From the NCBI RefSeq assembly GCF_000315625.1, contig NW_005434665.1, forward strand, positions 426,882 through 490,881: a stretch of DNA of 64,000 nucleotides, written 5' to 3'. This DNA is from Guillardia theta CCMP2712 (lineage: Eukaryota; Cryptophyceae; Pyrenomonadales; Geminigeraceae). The first letter of the stretch is position 1. Each line of letters starts with the position of its first letter. The notes under the pieces are model-generated. The model saw only the letters and a list, made by a program, of their open reading frames with translations, had not been told where the DNA came from and ran no database searches. The position numbers and the translations under genes are program-made. Shown piece after piece: positions 56,214-64,000 of the stretch.

Positions 56214-56544
56214 TCAGTAGTCTGTGACACGATTTGAGGCGTTGCCTCTCATCACATATTGTTGTTCCCTAATCTGGCGCTCAAGAGGCCAAATTTGAGG
56301 AGCAACATAGGCAATCCCCAAGCCTAAAAACCTTTGTCAGGACAAGAAAGGTATCAAATTTTGCGTCCCCTCCAACCACATATCTGCATCAGAAAGACTT
56401 ACCGACAACGCCCAAGACAATACTGTAGACAGCAATGGGCTCATGTTCCATGGCGCTCTTCATGCCTCCCATGAAGCCTCCGTTCGCTACGCTCGCTATG
56501 CGCGCTACGTTCGCCACTCGCTGCAGTTGCCTGCTGCTTACCAT
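56214..56544 (-). CDS. Small single-helix protein, candidate complex I subunit NDUFA3/B9
   Basis: Exons 56544-56403 and 56323-56214 join in phase over a 79-nt GTAAGT..TAG intron to give 83 residues (human NDUFA3 is 84, from memory). The start MVSSRQLQRVANVARIAS is basic and helical. It is followed by GGMKSAMEHEPIAVYSIVLG and VVGLGIAYVAP, one membrane helix with an x-E-P entry similar to the K-N-A-W-x-K-E-P-V of NDUFA3. The tail is polar (PLERQIREQQYV). The match is short and the name is a hypothesis; any small inner-membrane protein is possible. The larger plus-strand frame over the same place is a shadow. Confidence 0.45.
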
Positions 56545-57201
56545 GCCGAGGAGCGGACAGCGCTGTTGTGGGATGAGGGGCCAAAAAGCAACCGGGACAG
56601 AGATGGGATGTGGGTTTGAAACTTTGTCGTTACGTATCCAACCGTAGCACCGTTACAGTAACGGTGAAGTCCTCCGTTGAGGCGGACTCGAAGTGATCAG
56701 CCACGTGGACAAGAATAGGGTAGGTGGGAAACGGGTTCCATGAGGGGGTACAGAACACACTTGGACGGTACCAGGTTTGAAGGTACCCCCAGCAATCACC
56801 GGTTGTTCATTGTTTGATTGTCCACCCTACCCACTATTTTTACATCATTGAAAGGGATAAGGACCCCTGTATTTCCGTGTGAAACCTGTACCCTACCCTG
56901 TGGCTTTCTGTCGAGGGGTCGTACATGCCTCTTGGTCGAAAGGAGGGAGGTTGAAGAGGCACGTCTCTTCGACTAATGGGAGGGGTGGGGTAGGCTGGAA
57001 GGCTAAGACAGTAGCTCAGAAGGAAGGGTTGGGTTATTACATTGGAGAGGATATTGATAAAAGTGAAGGTAGTGCTGTGTATGAGAATCATCATCCCACG
57101 GTGTCTTTTTTTTCAAGCAAGTGGGTGGGGTAGTGGCAGAGGGTATGTAAAGGGCCAGGGGACCACTCCGCAGCACACCAGAGACGGTGAGAGCAGCTGC
57201 C
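56545..57201. promoter_or_regulatory. Spacer with GGGGTA/TACCCC motifs between divergent genes
   Basis: Words GGGTAGGTGGG, GAGGGGGTAC, GGTACCCCC, CCACCCTACCCAC and GGGGTGGGGTAGG (56718-57000) lie between the NDUFA3-like gene (-) and the small gene at 57202 (+). Promoter role inferred. Confidence 0.4.
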
Positions 57202-57479
57202 ATGGATCTTGATAGCTTCTTCCTCCCCTTTGTCTCGCGCTTCCCCTCCCTCCTTGTGAAGATGAATGATATATGATGTCTTTGTATCGTTCTGACTGAT
57301 GCATCCAGATGATCTGCAAGCTCTTTGACCTCGAGGACTACGCCGGTACCTACCGCGAGACCCGCAACGCCTACCTCAAGGCCGCCAACCAGCTCAAGCT
57401 CGCCACTGGCCCCTACAAGGCTGCCCGCGATGCCTACGTCGCTGCCACCGCCACCTACACCAAGTCCCTCTACGAGTAA
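57202..57479 (+). CDS. Small Ala/Tyr-rich protein with strong codon bias, 2 exons
   Basis: Exon 57202-57255 (MDLDSFFLPFVSRFPSLL) joins in phase to exon 57309-57479, giving 74 residues. The second part is an amphipathic helix region, LEDYAGTYRETRNAYLKAAN then QLKLATGPYKAARDAYVAAT, ending TKSLYE. Almost every codon ends in C or is CTC/AAG (GCC, TAC, ACC, GAC), far more biased than neighbouring genes, which suggests very high expression. No family recognised; the size and regular Tyr/Ala spacing would fit a small structural or complex-assembly subunit. The minus-strand and other-frame long ORFs here are shadows of this codon bias. Confidence 0.6.
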
Positions 57480-58733
57480 ATTATCCGCTTGGGCATCCAG
57501 TGAAGCTTCCAGTGCAGTCGGAACACCCAGCAAGGGACTCGCAGCCAGCTCGGCTAAGTCTGGATGAGTTCATTCATGCCAAGAGGTGCCTTGCTCATCC
57601 GAGCATCGAGGAGTCGAGATCTCAATTACGCTCCTTCAGATCCCTCCAAACTTCAGATTGTGACACCAAATAGTGATACTTGTCAGTCTCTCAAATGCCT
57701 TTGCTTGATACTGTCATTCTTTCAACTGCCGTTGCTGGCACGTATTTGACCGACCGAAAAATACTCACAAGAACAACGGTGTATGGTTCCTTGCACAAAA
57801 GATGCCTTGTTCGGACGGGCACTCACCGCAGTGCTTGTCTAGCAAATCATTCATTTCCAATGTCTTCTCGGAGAACCAAGGGAGTTTAGCAAGTGAAATT
57901 GTTAAAGTTTGGGTTCAAATTGAAAGAAGCGTGGAGATGTACTTGCTCATAAAGGTGTCGCATTGACCACCGTACGGTCGGTGTCGTTCACAGTTCATTG
58001 TTGTCAGCCGCTTGAGACGGTCACAGTCTGTGCGGGTGCCGTCCGACTCAATTATTGTCCGATCGCAGCTTCTGAGTCCGAACAAAAGTCCGGCTGCGGC
58101 CGGTCTTCTGTGCGCGGCCGGAAGATCTGACTCTAAAGAATCTGTGCCATGGGACTGCGGCCCACACAGAGACTCAGGTCCATTCGTTCAAAGGCTTGAA
58201 TGACAGGCAAGCTGCGGTCATCAGTGCGGTGTCGGGGGGGTTGCTCGGACTGACCCCCATGGCCCTCTGGTCCTCAAGTTGGGGGTCAGCAGTCGGCAGG
58301 ATGAGGGTTGGTTCTCACTGACGGTCTTTTCTCCTCTCTCTGTATGGCCTGTGCGACAGTGTCAGGGTCCAGTCCCTTCTTGATTTAATATTGTCTATCT
58401 TCTGCCCTTTCTGTTGGTCATTGATCAGTTCTGAGGCGGGGTTTATTCTCCTAGGCATCGTCCCCAGCTAGTCGCCTACAAACTGGGTATGCTGAGCATG
58501 AGCCTTGGGCGGGAGGAGCAGGAAGACGAGACAAGGAGCACATGCAGACAGAGAGACAGAGAGACGAGAGAGATGAGACGATCAGTGTGGAGCAATCGAT
58601 GGCCAACAATAGCAGCCATTGAACTTTTAATTCATGTCACGATGAAATTTGCATCTGTTTGTGGACCATATCTCACTGCCTATTGCTGATTTCTGATAAA
58701 CGAAAATCTTTTATTTGTCATTGCTTTATCTAG
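57480..58733. other. Spacer with GC-rich island (58010-58260)
   Basis: The island has GTCCGGCTGCGGCCGG and CGCGGCCGG words but is less GC-pure than the others. The first exon(s) of the kinase gene should be at 58480-58700, where I could not fix a splice donor. Confidence 0.45.
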
Positions 58734-61419
58734 GAGATGTTGATTCTGAAATCGTTGAATCAACAAAAGTATTCGGATCTCCCTTTGGATGAAAGGTTGG
58801 TCTTACAATTTTGTATGATGCCACCGGTGATACTCGATCAAAGCAAAAATGTGCTTTTTGGACGATGCGAAAGTTGTCAAGTAACCCTACTCTTGTTGGC
58901 TTGAAATGCTTGCACTAAGCCCAACATTAGGTGGTGTCGCATAACAGCTTCATGTCAAAAATCCATGCTCGACTTGTTACTCAGACAAATAATGACCAGG
59001 TTGTTTCTTTGATGGGATGGTCGATTGTGTTTGATCCTACGTTGATGAAAACAGCTCGAAGTGACTTTGCATGACTTGAGTACCAACGGAACGTATGTCA
59101 ACGACGATAAGATTGGAAGGGGCAACCACGTGAAGCTCAAGGTCCTCTCTTGTTCGTAAGTCCTGCAAGGTTTTCACGCCAATGCAGGTGGGCGACTGTA
59201 TCTCTGTTGGCAAACCTCCACGGAGGCAACAAGATGGCGTCTTGGTGGACTGGTGGGCTTGGTATGGAGACAACGAGGCATGTCCAGGGAAGCGCTTCTT
59301 TCTCCGGATGAAAGACCCAGCATTTCATGCCATCGACAAGATGACCTACTCCATCGGGCGGGCTGAATCCTCCGACCTTGCCTTGACCATGCCCCAAGTC
59401 AGCAGCCTCCACTGCAAGATCACCTTCACCCCCAAGAGCAGGGAAGATGGCGTTTTCGGCGGCATGGACGATGACAGGGAGTACGAGGTCAAGCTCGAGC
59501 ACCTCTCTCGCACCAACCCCACCTATGTCAACGACAAGGTCGTGGAGAGTTTCTGCATCCTCCAGCACCTCGACGTCATTCACGTTGCCCTCAAGACCCG
59601 AGACCCTATCCTGTTCATCGATAAGAGAAGTCAGGTGTTGTTGCCTTTGATGCAATGATCGAGTCGGTTTATTTGTCCGCAAGTCTTTTGTTTCTTACAG
59701 GCTGGACGAGATTCAAGAGTCTGCTAGCCTCCGCACGGTTGAGAATGTGTCTAGTCAGCAAGCTGAGGAGCTACCTTCGTCGCAGGCCGAATATGCTGGT
59801 GAGGGATCAGGAATTGTTGTTGCCGCCCTCTGAGAAGCACTTTGTAGGGTTGAGGGACAAATACTTTAGTCTGGGGTCGATCGACATAAACCGGGGCTCT
59901 GGGATAGAGGTATAAAGGGGGGAAACAGACGGGCTGACATGTGATGGGAAGTGAAGGTGCGCCGAGTCAAACGGAAATCAGATCAGCAGATCTTTGTTTG
60001 CAAGAAGTTCGTGGGGCTGCCGAGGAGATCCAAGAACTCTGAAGCAAAACACAAGAAGGAGATTGACCTGCTCATGTCGATTAAGCATCCGAATGTACAG
60101 GACTTGTCTCATTGTTCTGTCTTCCCCAGTAGATCATACTTGAATGTGTCAGATTGTCAAGTTGGAAGATGTCTGCGTCGCCCGTTCGTCCGTCTGCCTC
60201 ATCATGGAGCAAGTGATGTTTTCTCGCCTCATCATCTCGATGAAGCATGAGGCTCAGACTCTCCCACAGCTTGCAGGCGATCTCTTCAAGTACTTGCTGA
60301 AAGTGATGAGCACCTCCAAGTCCGTGAAAAACGGCATCGAGGAAGACCTGGTCCTCGTTTCCTTCTCGTCCTTTGGCTCTGTTGAACTTCTCCCGCAGGC
60401 CAAGAAATGGATCAGCCAAGTCCTTGACGCCTTAGACTACCTCCATGACAAGAAAGTGAGTCATCCTCGGAATCCTCTTGCCGCTGATTCCATTCCATGA
60501 TGGCCCCGCTCTCAGATCGTCCATCGCGACATCAAGGCTGAGAACATCCTCCTCACTGAAATGACGCCCGAAGCGACAGCCAAGGTTCTTGGCCGCGCCC
60601 TCCCTCTTTCGAGCTTCTGATGGCTGACTCGCAGCTCTGTGACTTCGGAGAATCCAAGTTAATTCCGAGTGGGTGAGAACCTGAGGCGGGCAGCCGCGTT
60701 GTTGTGGATGACGAGGGCTGCAGACGGAGCTCGACTCGTCAGATAGGAACACATGGCTTCATGGCGCCCGAGATCTGCGAGAAGGACGGTGAGGAGACAG
60801 TCTTTCGATCCCTTCCTCCTCCTCTGACCTCGGTGTGACAGGCAAGCCGTATGACTTCAAGGTCGACTTGTGGTCGCTGGGGATCACCTTGTATCAAGTG
60901 CTTAGCGGCTGGAATGTCGATGACATTGGTGAGGGAGGAGGAGGAAGGAGTGTGGTGGGGAACCAATTTTCCAAGCTCACATGCTGGCAGAAGCGACAGG
61001 TGTCGGGACTCTCTCCTGCTCGGAAGCAGATGAAGATCAGAGCCATGAAGATATCGACAGAGCGTTCCCAGGAGAAGTGAGCCGCCTCTGCCCTGCCCTG
61101 CCCTGCCCTGCCCTGCCCTGCCCTGCCCTGCCCTGCCCTGCCCTGCCCTGCCCTGCTCCCTCACACAGCGAGCAGGAATGGGAAAACCGCAGCAGGGAAG
61201 TGAAGGACTTGATCACATGCCTCCTCAAGCGAAACCCGGAGGACCGACCGACCATCAAGGTGACGTGTCATGTCCCCGGTCAGCGGCGGGCTGATTCTTG
61301 GACTACAGGAAGCGAAGCGACATAAGTGGTTCCTCCCCGGCGCTGAAGGGCTTGCGGATGAAGAAGCAGCCGCTGCCATGCACACCAGATCGAAGAAGCG
61401 AGCGAGAGCTTCGAGATAG
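58734..61419 (+). CDS. Double-FHA-domain protein kinase (Chk2/Rad53-like layout), multi-exon, start not found
   Basis: Two N-terminal FHA domains bind phospho-Thr: FHA-1 with KNVLFGRCESCQ, VVSHNSFMSKIHARL and LHDLSTNGTYVND; FHA-2 with TYSIGRAESSDLALTMPQVS, SLHCKITF and RTNPTYVNDK. A linker leads to the kinase: KYFSLGSIDINRGSGIEV (Gly loop region), IFVCKKF (ATP Lys), HKKEIDLLMSIKHPNV, SVCLIMEQ, KWISQVLDALDYLHDKK, IVHRDIKAENILL (catalytic loop), LCDFGESKLI, GTHGFMAPEI, VDLWSLGITLYQVL and VKDLITCLLKRNPEDRP, ending at TAG (61417-61419) after KKRARASR, a nuclear-signal-like tail. An insert between HPNV and the helix KKWISQ is unusually long. Rad53 has FHA domains at both ends, so two N-terminal ones are a different order. 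Checkpoint function is inference. Confidence 0.85.
61088..61156. repeat. CCCTG pentanucleotide repeat in a kinase intron
   Basis: Fourteen perfect or near-perfect GCCCT units just after a GTGAGC donor. Confidence 0.95.
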
Positions 61420-61759
61420 CAAGAGAGGATGAAGGCCTCGGAAAGGGGAAGAGGAAGTGAATTTAGTACTTACAACATGAGTCGTTAAGAGTATATAGAA
61501 GGGATTCAACGAGCATAAAGATGACTCTGGCGAATCATCGTAGCACTGGCAACGGCACTGGGCTCCGCTGCAACAGAACCAGCCCGCAGCCCGGGGCCCG
61601 GGCTGGGCCCCGGCGCCGCGCGGCGCCGCGCGGTCCAGCTCAGTAGTACTACGGAACTTGACTTTCAGTAAAGTTTTAAAGTTAGAGTGAAGGCTTGATT
61701 GCGACGACAGTTACATGCTAACCGTGAGCAGTTACACACTTTGAGGCTTGTCAAGTACC
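61420..61759. other. Spacer with GC-rich island (61560-61640)
   Basis: The island CCCGGGGCCCGGGCTGGGCC, with three CGCGCGGCG-type units, lies between two tandem genes, 120 bp before the next ATG. No exon supported. Confidence 0.55.
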
Positions 61760-63859
61760 ATGGCGGGGGCGATAGCCGATTTCGATCATGATCGACAGGT
61801 GAAGGAGGAGGAGGAGGAGGAGGGTGAGAAGAAGGAGAAGAGATATGTTGGCAGAAAGAACGAGGAGTTGAGTGACCGTACCAAGAGCGTCAGAGCAGGA
61901 CTGAGAAGAGGAGGGGAAAGTTGAGAGCGAAATGACGAGATTGAGAGAGAAAATAAAGGAGACCAGTAAGAACAAGAGATGGATGTTGCTGGTGATTCAT
62001 CACGCCTGTGAGCGTTGGATCTTGGCGAAGTGGCGGAGGTGGAGGTAGGGGAAGGGGAGGAGGAAGCAGGAGCAGCAAGGGAGACCAGATGCCATGGCTC
62101 TCACGCTCAAGGCAGATGCTCAAGAGCGAAGACAAGCAGGCGTTTGGGATCGGAATAACCTTCATGCGGGTCGAGGACCCGGCGGGGAAAGGGTCCAAGG
62201 TAATCGTCAATCAGCTCATCAAGCATGGCTCAGCCGAGATCGACGGGTCGCTGAAGGAGGGAGACGTCATCACACACGTCAACGGCGTCTCCCTGGTGCC
62301 TCCCCCGCTGGTTGTCGACCGATGGAGGCTGACGAGTTTGACTGCAGGTCGGGCTGGACGACGAGGAGGTCAGGAGATGCATCCGTGGCGCTAGCGGCAG
62401 CAGCGTGCAAATCCGTTACCAGAGGAACTCAAACAGCAAGGAGGTTTGCCTTGAAAGAGGGAACGCCGGGTACTGGGGGCTGAGGGAGGAGCTTGAGGGG
62501 CTGAGAGCCTCCGCTGCTGGCCTTGAGCTCGAGAAGCGAGCGATGCAGCAGAGCATGATTGAGCTGCAGCGGCGGCTGGAGCAGGAGAAGGTGAGCAGGG
62601 TGGAGGCGGAGGAGAAGCTACAGTCGCTGGACTTCGAGGTGAAGAACTTGAAGAGGTCGAGCAAGGAACAGGCAGACGAGCTGGGCAAGTGGAGGGCGGA
62701 GGCATCGGAGATGAGGGAGAAGGTGACGAGGTTGAGCTCGGAGCTCAAGGCGGAGGTGTACGAGAAGAATGCGGCGGAGGAGAGGGAAAACCTGATGCAG
62801 AAGAAGTTCCTGGAGGAGCTGCACGAGAGGAAGAGGATGGAGAGTGACTACGAGGTCCTGATCGAGGGCCTCCGGTCGCAGTCGACCTTCCTGAAGAGGA
62901 GGGTGGAACAGGAGGAGGAGCAGATCCGATCGCTGGCAGCGGGGAGCGAGGAGGCGCAGGAGGGCTTGAGGAGTCAGCAGCGGCACATGGAGAGGATGGA
63001 GCTTGTGATCGCGAAGCTCGAGACAAACTTGGAGGACGCGCGCAGGTCGCTGAGCAGGAGCGAAGCCAGGCACGAGGTGGCGCAGGAGAGGATAAGAAAG
63101 TTGGATGTAAGAGACTTGTGCTCCTTCATTGCATCCTCTCCTCCCTCCTCTGCTGCTCCCTCCTTGCCTCCTCCTCTGCTCCTCTGCTCCCTCCTCTGCT
63201 CCCTCCTCTGCTGCTCTGCTGCTCTGCTCCTCCCTCCTCTGCTCCTCTGCTCCTCTGCTCCTCTGCTCCTGTCCCCCTCCTCTCTATATCTTCTTCTATC
63301 CCCCTCCCCTCCTGATGCTGATTCCTCCTGCTCTCGCATGCTCTCCAGTGCTTCCTCCCCTTATCCCGATGCAGGCCGAGGTCAACCGGCTCGAAGCTCA
63401 GGCTGCTCGCGTGCACGACGAGCTCGCCGCTCACATGCGAGCTGAAGGAGAGCTGGAGAGAGAGAAGACGCTCGTGCGAGCGCAGCTGGAGGCTGAGCGG
63501 GGGAGGATGGAGGCGATGAGCTCGATGGCATGGAAACAGGCAGATCGACTTGCGCAGCTCGAGGAGGACACGATGGTGAAGATGCTGCGACTGGAGCTGC
63601 AGCAGAAGGATGGGAGGATCCTTGTGCTGGAGGAGGAGCTGGAGGAGGTGAACAAGAGGCTGGAGAGGCAGCAGAGCTCGAGCAAGGCTGCGAGGGAGCA
63701 GCTGGCGTGTGCGGAGGAGGAGAAGGAGGTGAGGAGGAAGAGGAAGGAGTTCTGATGCCTGAGGAGGAGTTTGACTGACAGGCAATGAGGGCTGAAATCA
63801 TTCTGGTGAAAGAGCACGCACAGTTACAGCAGAGGAACAGCCTGCAAGCTCAGCACCAG
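61760..63859 (+). CDS. PDZ-domain plus long coiled-coil protein, continues past the window end
   Basis: Possible first exon at 61760-61798 (MAGAIADFDHDRQ); the join to the next exon is not proven. Well supported exons: 62089-62310, 62348-63106, 63375-63728 and 63782-63859, all in phase. The PDZ fold is seen in FGIGITFMRVEDPAGKGSKV, IVNQLIKHGSAEIDGSLKEG, DVITHVNGVSL, then (after an intron) VGLDDEEVRRCIRGASGSSV and QIRYQR. The carboxylate-binding loop is GIGI. About 400 residues of heptad-patterned coiled coil (LREELEGLRASAAGLELEKR onward) follow. The 3' part lies outside. Known PDZ-coiled-coil proteins are scaffolds; no partner can be named. Confidence 0.75.
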
Positions 63860-63876
63860 GTTGGATGATCAGGGGG

Positions 63877-63955
63877 AGAGGAGGAGGAGGGAGGAGGGAG
63901 GAGGGAGGAGGGAGGAGGGAGGAGGGAGGAGGGAGGAGGGAGGAGGAGACGGGGT
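63877..63955. repeat. GGAGGGA tandem repeat
   Basis: Seven-base GGAGGGA units repeated about 11 times in the intron after 63859. Confidence 0.95.
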
Positions 63956-64000
63956 GGGGGGAGACGGGGGAAATGGGGGAGGGAAGGTCGAAGTAGGCCA

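Noticed and set aside
57003..57533. 176-residue minus-strand frame with LEVGVAGLAVGTG-type sequence
   Set aside because: Shadow of the strongly codon-biased gene 57202-57479 on the other strand; GNC-rich codons produce open antisense frames.

Overview
This is nuclear DNA of a eukaryote. Almost every gene is cut by short introns of about 43-60 nt with GT..AG ends. The organism is most likely a flagellated alga with a complex, red-derived plastid, and a cryptophyte such as Guillardia theta is my best guess. Two proteins (34576-35403 and 43826-45936) start with a signal peptide ending just before a Phe, the usual entry signal for such plastids. A TMEM216-like ciliary gene argues for flagella. 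The species call is inference. Nothing looks bacterial or viral, I saw no rRNA, tRNA or CRISPR, and there is one 100-base assembly gap (8116-8215).

Layout. 0-9 kb: first exon of a TehA/SLAC1-like channel (-), an 8-exon TMEM216-like gene (+), a 14-exon aspartyl/asparaginyl beta-hydroxylase (+) and a strictosidine-synthase-like beta-propeller broken by the gap (+). 8.8-13 kb: a Mutator-like transposase fused to a ULP1-type protease (-). 14.8-17.7 kb: a beta-helix protein (+). 18-29 kb: two small gene candidates, an unknown 6-exon gene (-), a GT49 glycosyltransferase (-), TRIP4/ASC-1 (+) and a cysteine-less ferredoxin resembling the complex I bridge subunit C1-FDX (-). 29-38 kb: condensin SMC4 (+), a small Cys-rich membrane protein (-), a plastid-type SNase-like nuclease (+), a fatty-acid hydroxylase/sterol desaturase family protein (-) and an unknown gene (+). 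38-50 kb: an unknown gene (-), a Sec1/Munc18 protein (-), a degenerate plastid SET protein (+), an unknown membrane-anchored protein (+) and a tandem STAR-type KH protein (-). 50-64 kb: ERGIC3/Erv46 (-), a nucleoside hydrolase (+), an NDUFA3-like mini-gene (-), a small Ala-rich protein (+), a double-FHA kinase (+) and a PDZ coiled-coil gene (+) that runs off the end.

There is no operon-like logic. The genes are housekeeping genes of unrelated pathways, packed tightly and often head-to-head with 100-700 bp between start codons. Most long open frames in the window are shadows; exons were rebuilt here by joining conserved peptides across phase-consistent splice sites. Features without a gene of their own include 29-nt introns, several GC-AG introns, a dispersed family of GC-rich islands, and AT-containing spacers rich in TACCCC/GGGGTA near gene starts.
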